Shown: one piece after another, positions 12,601 through 25,712 of the stretch
Numbering within the stretch: position 1 is the first letter of the stretch
How the letters are laid out: the number at the start of each line of letters is the position of its first letter
Assembly (NCBI RefSeq): GCF_000189635.1
Contig: NW_002476345.1
Span: forward strand, 5,211 to 69,210
Direction: 5' to 3'
From: Tetrahymena thermophila SB210
Lineage: Eukaryota > Ciliophora > Oligohymenophorea > Hymenostomatida > Tetrahymenidae
Length of the DNA: 64,000 nt
The notes under the pieces: generated by a model
What the model was told of the DNA's origin: nothing
Database searches by the model: none
What the model saw: the letters and a program-made list of their open reading frames with translations, nothing else
Translations under genes and position numbers: made by a program

Positions 12601-15600
12601 TACACAGTAGCGGGTGAAGTCATAATATAAACCTTCACTACATCTACCAACACATTGAGTTGTGCTATTTGTTTGTGCAAAAAGCTATGTACAATTTTCT
12701 TTATAAATGCAAGCAGTTCCATTTAAGTTAAGTATTTAACCACCCTTATCACATGTTTCAAAGCAAGTTGATTAATCATAAGAAGGGAAACCATTTTGAC
12801 ATTAAAGGCAGTAGTTAGTAGAGTTATAATATAAACCTTCATTGCATTTACTAACACAAGTTCCATTTTTCTTAGAATCATCATAATTTATGAATGGTGT
12901 ATCTCCACTACAAGTATAGCAATAATTATTTAGATCAACAAATTATCTATTTGAATTGCAATTAGAAATACATTTTGTTGTGTCATTATTTTATGAAATA
13001 AGCTAAGTACAATTTTCTTTATAAATGCAAGCATTTCCATTTAAGTTAAGTATTTAACCACCCTTAACGCAAGTATCTAAGCAAGAAGATTAATCATAAG
13101 AAGGGAAACCTTTTTGACATTAAAGGCAGTAGCTGGTGGAGTTATAATATAAACCTTCATTGCATTTACTAACACAAGTTCCATTTTTCTTAGAATCATC
13201 ATAATTTATGAATGGTGTATCTGCACTACAAGTATAGCAATAATTATTTATATCAACAAATTATCTATTTGAATTGCAATTAGAAATACATTTTGTTGTG
13301 TTATTAGTTTGTGCAAAAAACTAAGTACAATTTTCTTTATAAATGCAAGCATTTCCATTTAAGTTAAGTATTTAACCACCCTTATCGCAAGTATCTAAGC
13401 AAGAAGATTAATCATAAGAAGGGAAACCTTTTTGACATTTTACACAGTAGCTGGTGTAGTTATAATATAAACCTTCATTGCATTTACTAACGCAAGTTCC
13501 ATTTTTCTTAGAATCATCATAATTTATGAAAGGTGTATCTCCACTACAAGTATAACATGTCTAATTATTTAGATCAACAAATTATCTATTTGAATTGCAA
13601 TTTGAAACACATTGTGTTGTGGCATTAGTTTGTGCAAAAAACTAAGTACAATTCTCTTTATAAATACAAGCAGTTCCATTTAAGTTAAGTATTTAATCAC
13701 CCTTATCGCATGTTTCAAAGCAAGTTGATTAATCATAAGAAGGGAAACCATTTTGACATTAAAGGCAGTAGTTAGTAGAGTTATAATATAAACCTTCATT
13801 GCATTTACTAACACAAGTTCCATTTTTCTTAGAATCATCATAATTTATGAATGGCGTATCTGCACTACAAGTATAGCAATAATTATTTATATCAACAAAT
13901 TATCTATTTGAATTACAATTAGAAATACATTTTGTTGTGTCATTAGTTTGTGCAAAAAACTAAGTACAATTTTCTTTATAAATGCAAGCATTTCCATTTA
14001 AGTTAAGTATTTAACCACCCTTATCGCAAGTATCTAAGCAAGAAGATTAATCATAAGAAGGGAAACCTTTTTGACATTTTACACAGTAGCTGGTGTAGTT
14101 ATAATATAAACCTTCATTGCATTTACTAACACAAGTTCCATTTTTCTTAGAATCATCATAATTTATGAAAGGTGTATCTCCACTACAAGTATAACATGTC
14201 TAATTATTTAGATCAACAAATTATCTATTTGAATTGCAATTAGAAATACATTTTGTTGTGCTATTATTTTATGAAATAAGCTAAGTACAATTTTCTTTAT
14301 AAATGCAAGCAGTTCCATTTAAGTTAAGTATTTAATCACCCTTATCACATGTTTCAAAGCAAGTTGATTAATCATAAGAAGGGAAACCTTTTTGACATTA
14401 AAGGCAGTAGTTAGTAGAGTTATAATATAAACCTTCATTGCATTTACTAACACAAGTTCCATTTTTCTTAGAATCATCATAATTTATGAAAGGTGTATCT
14501 CCACTACAAGTATAACATGTCTAATTATTTAGATCAACAAATTATCTATTTGAATTGCAATTAGAAATACATTGTGTTGTGTTATTATTTTATGAAATAA
14601 GCTAAGTACAATTTTCTTTATAAATGCAAGCAGTTCCATTTAAGTTAAGTATTTAACCACCCTGATCGCATGTGTCTAAGCAAGTTGATTAATCATAGGA
14701 AGGGAAACCTTTTTGACATTATACACAGTTGCTGGTGGAGTCATAATATAAACCTTCACTGCATCTATCAACACATTGTGTTGTGGTATTAGTTTGCGCA
14801 AAAAGCTAAGTACAATTTTCTTTATAAATGCAAGCAGTTCCATTTAAGTTAAGTATTTAACCACCCTTATCGCATGTTTCAAAGCAAGTTGATTAATCAT
14901 AAGAAGGGAAACCTTTTTGACATTAAAGGCAGTAGCTGGTAGAGTTATAATATAAACCTTCATTGCATTTACTAACACAAGTTCCATTTTTCTTAGAATC
15001 ATCATAATTTATGAATGGTGTATCTGCACTACAAGTATAGCATATCTAATTACTTAGATCAACAAATTATCTATTTGAATTGCAATTTGAAACACATTGT
15101 GTTGTGCCATTAGTTTGTGCAAAAAACTAAGTACAATTTTCTTTATAAATGCAAGCAGTTCCATTTAAGTTAAGTATTTAATCACCCTTCTCGCATGTGT
15201 CTAAGCAAGAAGCTTAATCATAAGAAGGAAAACCTTTTTGACATTATAGACAGTAGCTGGTGGAGTCATAATATAAACCTTCACTGCATCTATCAACACA
15301 TTGTGTTGTGGTATTAGTTTGCGCAAAAAGCTAAGTACAATTTTCTTTATAAATGCAAGCAGTTCCATTTAAGTTAAGTATTTAACCACCCTTATCGCAT
15401 ATTTCAAAGCAAGTTGATTAATCATAAGAAGGGAAACCATTTTGACATTAAAGGCAGTAGTTAGAAGAGTTATAATATAAACCTTGATTGCATTTACTAA
15501 CACAAGTTCCATTTTTCTTAGTATCATCATAATTTATGAACGGTGTATCTGCACTACAAGTATAGCATATCTAATTATTTAGATCAACAAATTATCTATT

Positions 15601-17247
15601 TGAATTGCAATTAGAAACACATTGTGTTGTGCCATTAGTTTGTGCAAAAAACTAAGTACAATTTTCTTTATAAATGCAAGCAGTTCCATTTAAGTTAAGT
15701 ATTTAACCACCCTTATCGCATGTTTCAAAGCAAGTTGATTAATCATAAGAAGGGAAACCTTTTTGACATTAAAGGCAGTAGCTGGTAGAGTTATAATATA
15801 AACCTTCATTGCATTTACTAACACAAGTTCCATTTTTCTTAGAATCATCATAATTTATGAATGGTGTATCTCCACTACAAGTATAACATGTCTAATTATT
15901 TAGATCAACAAATTATCTATTTGAATTGCAATTAGAAATACATTGTGTTGTGTTATTATTTTATGAAATAAGCTAAGTACAATTTTCTTTATAAATGCAA
16001 GCAGTTCCATTTAAGTTAAGTATTTAACCACCCTGATCGCATGTGTCTAAGCAAGAAGCTTAATCATAAGAAGGAAAACCTTTTTGACATTATACACAGT
16101 TGCTGGTGGAGTCATAATATAAACCTTCACTGCATCTATCAACACATTGTGTTGTGGCATTAGTTTGCGCAAAAAGCAAAGTACAATTTTCTTTATAAAT
16201 GCAAGCAGTTCCATTTAAGTTAAGTATTTAACCACCCTTATCGCATGTTTCAAAGCAAGTTGATTAATCATAAGAAGGGAAACCATTTTGACATTAAAGG
16301 CAGTAGTTAGTAGAGTTATAATATAAACCTTCATTGCATTTACTAACACATTGTGTTGTGGCATTAGTTTGCGCAAAAAGCTAAGTACAATTTTCTTTAT
16401 AAATGCAAGCAGTTCCATTTAAGTTAAGTATTTAACCACCCTGATCGCATGTGTCTAAGCAAGTTGATTAATCATAAGAAGGGAAACCTTTTTGACATTA
16501 AAGGCAGTAGCTGGTAGAGTTATAATATAAACCTTCATTGCATTTACTAACACATTGTGTTGTGGCATTAGTTTGCGCAAAAAGCTAAGTACAATTTTCT
16601 TTATAAATGCAAGCAGTTCCATTTAAGTTAAGTATTTAACCACCCTTATCGCATGTTTCAAAGCAAGTTGATTAATCATAAGAAGGGAAACCTTTTTGAC
16701 ATTAAAGGCAGTAGCTGGTAGAGTTATAATATAAACCTTCATTGCATTTACTAACACAAGTTCCATTTTTCTTAGAATCATCATAATTTATGAATGGTGT
16801 ATCTGCACTACAAGTATAGCATATCTAATTACTTAGATCAACAAATTATCTATTTGAATTGCAATTTGAAACACATTGTGTTGTGCCATTAGTTTGTGCA
16901 AAAAACTAAGTACAATTTTCTTTATAAATGCAAGCAGTTCCATTTAAGTTAAGTATTTAATCACCCTTCTCGCATGTGTCTAAGCAAGAAGCTTAATCAT
17001 AAGAAGGAAAACCTTTTTGACATTATAGACAGTAGCTGGTGGAGTTATAATATAAACCTTCGTTACATTTACCAACACAAGTACCATTTTTGTTAGAATC
17101 ATCATAATTTATGAAAGGCGTATCTTCACTACAAGTATAACATATATTGTATGTATCTACAAACTATTTATCTAAGTCACAATTCTAAGCAAAACATAGG
17201 CTTATAATGATGCAAAGGCAAGATAGAAGTATTAATTTTTTTTACAT
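9667..17247 (-). CDS. Large cysteine-rich furin/VSP-like repeat surface protein
   Basis: Start and stop lie exactly 2527 codons apart, and the ends and repeats I translated are open, so I infer one exon of about 2526 aa. The N-terminus is a signal peptide (MQKKLILLSCLCIIISLCFA) starting at 17247. An ectodomain follows, built of about 18 modules with regularly spaced CxxC-type cysteines, recalling furin-like/GF-receptor cysteine-rich repeats and variant surface proteins. Next comes a cysteine-poorer Q/S-rich membrane-proximal domain (codons near 9960-10800), with a C...YNEQG.LTWS...C segment that weakly resembles a GPS motif. It ends in a single membrane span (about 9830-9900) and a charged tail of about 55 aa. 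It is predicted to be a type I surface protein; ligand and role are unknown. The neighbouring paralogue at 22052-25712 has far fewer modules. Confidence 0.88.
12160..17160 (-). repeat. Tandem cysteine-module array inside the large surface-protein gene
   Basis: The anchor encoding a LYYNSTSYC-like motif recurs about 18 times. Spacing alternates between about 320 bp and about 205 bp. The long unit has two parts. One carries a KCQKGFPSYDQ...C core through GGQILNLNGNACIYKENC. The other carries CNSNRQFVDLNNQTC, then CSGDTPFINYDD and KKNGTC. The short unit lacks the second part, a loss of about 115 bp that is in phase. Adjacent copies are often more than 95% identical, which indicates recent unequal exchange or gene conversion. 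All spacings I checked keep the reading frame. Confidence 0.88.
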
Positions 17248-20200
17248 ATTTTTTTAATTTTTACCTTATAGTTAAATTATTTTTAATTAATTAATTTTTA
17301 TAAATTGAAGTTTTTAATGACTATTTGAAGTAAATATTTAGTTTTAAATTTTTAATTGTAACGAATAATATGAATATAGATTCCATTACTTATAAAATAT
17401 CTAAATACTGACTTTGAAATTCTAATTTAAAAATATAATCAAATTTTTTTAATTAAAAATAATATCTTACCCGTAACTCTAAATTTGCATATTTAAATTT
17501 AAAATATTGTTTTTAATTGTTAATTATTTGTTAAATATGTAATTCTTTTATTAAAATGGTTTTAAGAATATAATCAAATCAAGCTTCTTTTCAAAAAATA
17601 AACAAAATATATTTTTTAAAAGATATAGAAACTAATATTTTTTTTTATCAATTTTATATTAGTTTTAATGGTTAAATTCTTCAACTTAGTAGTCAATAAT
17701 ACATTTAGTTCACATCTACTGATCAATATTATAAATATTTAGTCTTTAAATATAAATATATAAATAATATAGTATCACACTGTTTTTTCTAAGTTATTTA
17801 AGAAATATGTTTTAAATTAATTTGTTTGGTTTTAAAACAGTGAAAAACTATTACTATTATTCTCATTATTTTTAATAATTTGTGGTTAAAGATTAATTAT
17901 TAGCAAAGTTTTTTAAATATATAACGACTAGGGAAATAATGATTTAAATAAAACTATCATCATTAACTGATATGTAAACAACTATATTTCATAATCAACC
18001 TTATCTATTTTAATTGATAAATTTCAATTTTAATTTTATTTTTCGTTATTTTTAAAATACATCTTCTTATTTTCTTTGATTATGCTTTGACTTATATTTT
18101 TTTTTAAATATATAATTTTAAAGAGGAAATGTAAAATTTATATTTATTTCTTTGCTTTCTTTATAAAATAATTTAAAAATTTTTAATTATCTGAAAAAAA
18201 TATTTTTAAAAACAAAAAAATGATAGAAAAAAAAATGTATCTTAGAGTTAAAAATTTTCAAATTGAGAAGAGTATAATACCTCAAATGAAAAGCAAACAG
18301 TTAATAATACGTATTAATAGAAATATATTTAGTAAATTTTTGATTATTAATTATTTAAATTTAGAGACTTTCTTATAATAATTTAATAGTATTCATATCA
18401 TATTCAGATTAGGCTTTTAAATTGCTTATTGTAATCATTTTTAAATGTTTTATATTTGCCAAAAATAATTTTCATGAGATTTTATCTTTTTAAAAGCATA
18501 GATATTAAATTAATTTCCTCAATAATATGAACTTAAAAATATATTTATAATTTATTATTCTTCAAATTTTAAAGGAAAAAATAAGGTGAAAATTTAATTA
18601 ACTAAATAAGTTATTAATTTTTTTCTTAAATAACTATTAAATATTCTCTTATAAATTATGAATATATTTATAATACTTTTTTAAGATAAAGAAGAAATTT
18701 TTAAAAAATTCAATTCATCTATAATAAAAAATTAAATTTATAACTATGCTTTCTTTAAAATAATATTAATATAAAAAAATGAAAGTAAAAAATGTATCTT
18801 AGAGTTAAAATTTTTCAAATTTTGAAGAGTATAATAACTTAAATCAAAATCAAACAGACAATAATACGTATTTATCCAAAAATATATCTGAATTCTTTAT
18901 TATTTATTTAAAAATTTAGAGACTTTCTTATTATAATTTAATAGTATCAATCCATATCTTATTCAGATTAGGCATTTATATATCTTTTTGTAATTTAAAT
19001 GTTTTATATTCCTCAAAAATAATTTTTATAAGATTTGTCTTATTAAAAGCATAAATATTAAATTTCTGTAAAAATATCAATTTAAAATTATATTTATTTA
19101 TCATTACTAATTCTTCAAATATAAAAGAAAAAAAAAATTAACATGAGCAATAAAAACTGATGCATTTAGATATTTATTTATTTATTACATTACAAAATTG
19201 TAATCTAAACAACTGATTATAAAAAGCTGTTTTTTCAAGCTTTTACAATAATTAATAAAATTTATTTTAGTTTTTTTATAGACTTTTTGAAAAAAAAATA
19301 ATAGTTCTATTTTAGAAATTTTAATGCTAACTGATTTTATAGATAAAACATTATAATTTTTTAAAAACTATTATATACTTTAGTTTTTATAACATAATCT
19401 ATTAAAAACGAATTATAAGATTAACCTTTGACTTATGTAATTCTTTATGCTTTTTTATTAATTTGTTATTTCTCTTTAAATTGATAAAAAAATGAAATCA
19501 TGAATTATATATGACAAATACTATAATTATTACAATAATTACAAATACTAAAATAAATCCTGAAATAAATAAGATGAAAAGTCTAATTCAAGCTTTGAAT
19601 TAGATATGATATTTAGATTACAGATCCTAAATTTATTTGAGATATCTCTCAAATATTTTTGTAAATATTTATATTTTAGATAGGATAAATAAGTATTCAA
19701 ATAAAATGAACAGACTAAAATATTTTTAAAAATATTCCTTATTAGTAGTCAATTAAATGATATTTGCTAGATTGATTTGATTTGGTTGGATGTAATTTGC
19801 CATAGTTTTTATTTTTCAAAAGATTGATTCTAAATACTATTTTTATTAGGAGATGGGTGACTCAACTTATTTAATTACAAGTAAGTGGGATATTTTATTA
19901 AGTAAATTTTATTGACTTTGATTACAATTTAATACTTAGATAGCTAATTAGAATTTTTTAATTAAATTATAATGGAATAATTTCATATCTTTTAAAAAAT
20001 TTATTTCACCTAAAATGCTTTAGCTAAATAATTAATCACTACTTATGTAATATAAAGTGAGTGCTATTATAAAGAAACTCATTTTGTAAATATTTTATTT
20101 GATTTTATTTAAAAAAGCATATTTTCGACTTAAAAATTATAAATAATATTATATTTATTTCAAATTTTGAAAGCAATATATAATAATAAAAACTAAATAA

Positions 20201-22051
20201 ATATGAAATAATAATAATACAACTTTTTTCTAATAAATTTTCCTTTCTAGTTTATTTAATAATTCGAAAAACATTAATCCTTGAAATTAACAATATATCA
20301 AGTATTTTGAACTTCCTATATATTTATTTTTAATGTATATCTAATTTATAATATTTAATAAGTGGCATTAATAGGAATTTAGCTCTAAAGCATAATAACA
20401 AGATTAACAAGTAGAAAAAATATGACATTTTAAAAAAATTATAAAATACATAAAAAAGATTTCAATATCTCTATGTTTCTATTAGTATTCTTTTGATTCT
20501 TTTTACGATAAAAGTAAACATCGGTTGATAAATATTTACATTATTTAAACCAATTAACAATACATAATTTACCTTGAATATAAGTTTCTAAAATTTAAAT
20601 GCTCTTTTTATGTAGCAATACTGTTTTATTTATACTTAATATAATTTGTTAATTTTTAAATCTGTAAGGGAATTTTTTGGAAAATAATACGAGAATATAA
20701 TTTAAGATATATTATTAATCAATTTTGTAAATTATTACTGGTAAGTATATCTGTAATCTAATTTGTTTTTTTGAGAAAATACACTTTTTAAAAATATTAT
20801 TTTTTATTTTTAGATTTGTTTAATTCTAATATAATTTGTTAATGATTTTCATTAAATTATATAAAATTTAAGATAGATACATAAGAATTTAATTATCTTA
20901 ACTATGTGATTATTTTTCATATAATTATTGGATATATATCTTTAATAAATAATATCTTTTCATTTTAAAATGTGAGAAAATTATTTATGACCACATTTGA
21001 TAGTATTTAATTAATCCCAACCTTAAGATTTTAAATTATAATTTTTATATTTTATATTAAATTTTATTCCTTTTTGATTTTATAAAATAGTAACTTTTGT
21101 AACTAAATAGATAAAATTAGTAAGATATTTTTTAAATATTATTATGATTTGTTTATCTTATTTTAGATGTTTTTAAAATAGCTTAAATGAATATTAAAAA
21201 ACAAAAAACCATTTTATATTTCGATAATTTTTCAAGTGCAAAGCTCATTTTGAGTTTAATAATTGCCAAGAAATATAAAACCTTTTGTTTTAACTACTAT
21301 AAAAAAATAAACTTTTTATTTTCTATTTAATTTATAAGAGAATAAATTTTGCATTAATATCTGAAAAAAAAAATATTTGCAAACATTTTCATATAAGGAA
21401 TCTATCAGTTGTATCTTTTCTTAATTTTTGTTAGGCTATGGTTGAATTTATATATTAGGAGGGAAGTATTGATTGAAGCTTTTAGGAATTAAGATTAGAA
21501 GTTATTGCTTAGAGTTAGATTAAAATGTATGGTAAATTAATCAAAAGTTGAAATCTTTTTTAAATATATAATTTCTTGATTTTAGTTTTGGGATTTATTT
21601 AAATTTAAATAACGAATACCTATTAGCAAAATTTAATTAACTATAATCTGTTTTTAGATTAAATTTACAAATAATTAAGATGATGAACAAATCCATGGCA
21701 AAATATATTTATTTTTTTATTATAATAATTTATATATTTATGCTTTTTTATAATTTTATAATTTAAAATAATATTAATATTTTTTAAAAAACAAAAAATA
21801 TCAATTTTATTTTTTAAATATATTTGTATCCAAAAAAATTTGAAAAAACTAATTCAAAGAAATTTTTTAAGTGAATAAGATAAAAAACTAAATAATTAAA
21901 TTTATTTCATTATTTTAAGCATAGATAAAATGTAATTCATTTAAATTTGATCTATTTTAAAGTGTAAAAATTATTCAATAGTGAGAAACAAAAATATAAA
22001 AATATAAATTTACTTTAATTTAAAAAAATATTATATAATATATATAAAATA
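17248..22051. other. Noncoding flank of duplicated unit 1
   Basis: No gene was found between the signal-peptide exon of the large surface-protein gene and the stop codon of its duplicate. The whole stretch to about 21665 has a counterpart at 25713-30030. It contains a two-copy noncoding repeat (18090-19100) and a segment near 20490-20960 missing from unit 2. The part nearest 17248 must hold the gene's promoter, but no defined element is recognisable. Confidence 0.6.
18090..19100. repeat. Noncoding tandem repeat, about 557-bp spacing, 2 copies
   Basis: Two copies each contain, in order, a 'tatgcttt.ctttataaaa' string, a 'cttagagttaaaa' string (18241 and 18798), an 'aataatacgtatt' string, 'tttagagactttctta' and 'attcagattagg'. 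The copies differ by many substitutions. Related copies occur three times in unit 2 (26440-28000), so the repeat existed before the segmental duplication and has since changed copy number. No coding potential is apparent. Confidence 0.8.
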
Positions 22052-25000
22052 TCATTCAAGCGCAATTTAATCTAAAATGATTGCTTCATCCTTTTTAGCT
22101 TAATTTTGATTTTCTGTATCTATTTTTTCTCCTTATTCAGTAATTAGGTTATTTGCTTATAAAGCTTAAGGTTAGTTGAGTTGAATAAATTTTTTACAAT
22201 TTTTTTTGCGCCTTATATAGCTTATAACACAAACACTTGTTATACCTACAAAGGCAATACAAGAAAATGTTATTCCAAATATTTGCACTCCTGATAATCC
22301 TTTAGTACTCTCATCTTCAGAATCACAATATTTTTAATCAACATGTAAACACTACTCATCATAATATATTGATGAACTATACGATATTTGGCATGCAATC
22401 TATCCATTTTAAACTTAACCTTAGCTCCAAGTTAAGACCCCTTACTCGTTATAATTTTAGCATATAAGTTTATTTGGGTTTTAATCTTACTTAATAGCAT
22501 ACATAATTTAGAATGATTAAGACTACTATAGAATTCTTTACTATGATTAAACGGATTTTACATTTAATAAGAACAGAGGTTACTTTTATGCACAACTATA
22601 CTATTAGCAATACATATTCGTGCTAACATAAGCAATTTATAAAACTTATGGTTATTATGATGAAGTTAAATTTGTATCTTATTCAAGTAATGAGGTAGTA
22701 TTTCCATTTTAAATATCTGATGAATTTAATATTTAACTAAATTTGTATCCAGGCTAATTTGTCTATCCTATAACTTTTAGTTAAGAAGATCCAGTAACAA
22801 CGGACTACTTACCCTATGATGTACTAATTTTGCTCACTAAAGACTAATTTATTGTAAAAATGTCATTTACAGCTTGCTAAATCTACTATTTATCTTCTGT
22901 CGTTGTTTAAGATTTACTTTATATGTTTGATAAAATTAAATCATATGATTAAGAAGTATATTAATTAATTTATTCTTAAACTTTTTATAGTGCTTAAACT
23001 GTATTAATTCCAGTGCTGATAACTTAAATCACAGAATTTTTAAGTTAAGTTAAACTTTCAGTAGTATTAGAAATTTTTACACATCCTTATTAACTTTTTA
23101 GTGAAAAGTATTCATCTGGTTAGCACTTTGAGCAACGATTTTCACTACCTACTACTTCCAATACTTATCCACATGATTCTATGCATAATTTATTATCAGA
23201 AGAAATATAATTTTGACATGTTGATGAGCATGTGCTATTACTAGGGAATTAATATTAACCTTAAGAGCAATTTAGAGAACATGTGCTAGAACCATTGTCT
23301 ATTTCAGGTGAAATGCAAGTATCAGTGCAAATATTGCTATTTGAGGCAGATATTTTTTTAGATTTACAAAAAGTAGGATTTACACATTATTTATATTTTA
23401 CTTAATTATAAGTAAAATAATAAATCAATTATTGCTGACTGCATTAATTTAAACATTAAACTTCCTAATTAGATGTGTCTACTTGTAAATAGTTTGAGCA
23501 AACTTTACATTATTTTTAGCCATTAGATTAATCTACATATTCTCCTATACCGCAGCTACTAACACAAGCAGTTTTGTTTACATTTTAATATTATTAAAGG
23601 GGACATGATAATAAGCATCTATTACCAGATAAACTTATAAATTCTGAATTATTGCAACTGTTAACACAAACTGTTCCATTAGAAGAGACATATTAATTTT
23701 GATTGCACTAATTGCAATAGGATGTTGAGTTAACAAATTAATTATCATCACAATTAGAAACACATTGAAGTATATTATTTTTTACATTAATGTACTAACT
23801 GTTGTTACATGTTATGCAGAAGTTAGTTTAATTCAAATATTATCTATTACCTGAACAAGTAGCAGTGCATTGAGTCATATTATTTTAGTTTACAAATAAT
23901 TTGTTCATCTATTAAGTACAATTTTCTTTATAAATGCAAGCATTTCCATTTAAGTTAAGTATTTAACCACCCTAATCACATGTGCCTAAGCAAGATGTTT
24001 AATTATAAGAAGGGAAACCATTCTGACATTATAAGCATAATTTATTAGAGCTATAATATAAACCTTCATTACATTTACCAACACATTGTATTGTGCCATT
24101 AGTTTGTGCAATAAACTAAGTACAATTTTCTTTATAAATGCAAGCGTTTCCATTTAAGTTAAGTATTTACTAACCCTAATCGCATGTACCATAGCAAGAT
24201 GTTTAATTGTAAGAAGGGAAACCGTTTTGACATTTTACACAGTAGTTAGTGGAGTTATAATATAAACCTTCATTGCATTTACTAACACATTGTGTTGTAC
24301 CATTATTTTATTAAATAAGCTAAGTACAATTTTCTTTATAAATGCAAGCATTTCCACTTAAGTTAAGTATTTAACCACCCTATTCACATGTGTCTAAGCA
24401 AGATGTTTAATCGTAAAAAGGAAAACCTTTTTGACATTTTACACAGAAGCTGGTGGAGTTATAATATAAACCTTCATTGCATTTGCCAACACAAGTTCCA
24501 TTTTTGTTAGTATCATCATAATTTATGAACGTAGTATTCCCACTACAAGTATAGCATATCTTATTAGTTAGATCAACAAATTATCTATTTGAATTGCAAT
24601 TAGAAACACACTATGTAGTACCATTATTTTATGAAATAAGCTAAGTACAATTTTCTTTATAAATGCAAGCGTTTCCATTTAAATTAAGTATTTAACCACC
24701 CTAATCGCATGTGCCTAAACATGATGTTTAATTATAAGAAGGGTAACCGTTTTGACATTTTATACAGTATGTTGGTGGAGTTTTAATATAAACCTTCATT
24801 GCATTTACTAACACATTGTGTTATACCATTATTTTATTAAATAAGCTAAGTACAATTTTCTTTATAAATGCAAGCATTTCCACTTAAGTTAAGTATTTAA
24901 CCACCCTAATCACATGTGCCTAAACATGATGTTTAATTATAAGAAGGGTAACCATTCTGGCATTATAAGCAGTAGCTGGTGGAGTTATAATATAAACCTT

Positions 25001-25712
25001 CATTGCATTTACCAACACATTGTGCTGTGCTATTAGTTTGTGCAATAAACTAAGTACAATTTTCTTTATAAATGCAAGCATCTCCACTTAAGTTAAGTAT
25101 TTAACCACCCTAATCACATGTGCCTAAGCAAGATGTTTAATTATAAGAAGGGAAACCATTCTGACATTTTACACAGTAGCTGGTGGAGTTATAATACAAA
25201 CCTTCATTGCATTTGCCAACACAAGTTCCATTTTTATTAGAATCATCATAATTTATGAACGTAGTATTCCCACTGCAAGTATAGCATATCTTATTAGTTA
25301 GATCAACAAATTATCTATTTGAATTGCAATTAGAAACGCATTGTGATGTACCATTATTTTAGGAAATAAGCTAAGTACAATTTTCTTTATAAATACAAGC
25401 AGTCCCATTTAAGTTAAGTATTTAACCACCCTAATCGCATGTGCCTAAGCAAGATGTTTAATTGTAAGAAGGGAAACCATTTTGACATTTTACACAGTAG
25501 CTGGTGGAGTTATAATACAAACCTTCATTGCATTTGCCAACACAAGTTCCATTTTTGATAGAATCATCATAATTTATGAACGGTGTATTTCCACTACAAG
25601 TATGGCATATATTGTTTGAATCAACAAACTATTTATCTTAGTTGCAATTATCAGTAAGGCATAAACTTAAATAGATGCAAAAGCAAGATAGTAGTAATAT
25701 TTTTTTTTACAT
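22052..25712 (-). pseudogene. Shorter cysteine-rich surface-protein paralogue with one frame break
   Basis: This is a duplicate of the 9667-17247 gene: a signal peptide beginning at 25712 (MQKKILLLSCFCIYLSLCL), about 7 cysteine modules, the same membrane-proximal domain, a membrane span and a tail ending at the TGA at 22052-22054. The start-to-stop distance is 3661 nt, one more than a multiple of three. Comparison with sibling modules shows a one-base insertion near 24768, in the codons of the LYYNSTSYC motif. Reading through it meets TGA at 24573-24575, giving a truncated product of about 380 aa without a membrane anchor. Both halves are otherwise open and well conserved. It is therefore either a very recent pseudogene, a secreted short form, or an assembly error. 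Confidence 0.8.
23895..25640 (-). repeat. Cysteine-module array of the second surface-protein copy
   Basis: The LYYN-type anchor occurs about seven times (near 24040, 24240, 24445, 24770, 24970, 25185 and 25495). It shows the same mixture of about 205-bp and about 320-bp steps as the larger paralogue. Modules here are more diverged from one another than in the 12-17 kb array, suggesting that the larger array expanded more recently. Confidence 0.82.

Larger units (their letters stand above)
9470..21665. repeat. Tandem segmental duplication, unit 1 (about 12.2 kb)
   Basis: This unit contains the long surface-protein gene (9667-17247) and about 4.4 kb of upstream noncoding DNA. It matches unit 2 (21860-30030) in the same order and orientation: the gene's 3' flank, the 3' coding part (near-identical), the 5' end and signal peptide, then the noncoding flank with 'cactaggga'-type, 'ggagatgggtgactcaactta' and 'ctatggttgaatttg' anchors. 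It is longer than unit 2 mostly because of extra cysteine modules in the gene, plus about 0.5 kb near 20490-20960 that unit 2 lacks. Confidence 0.9.

Noticed and set aside
16215-16418. 67-codon minus-strand open stretch
   Set aside because: It is an alternate-frame shadow of the cysteine-module array; the real frame reads through it as cysteine modules.
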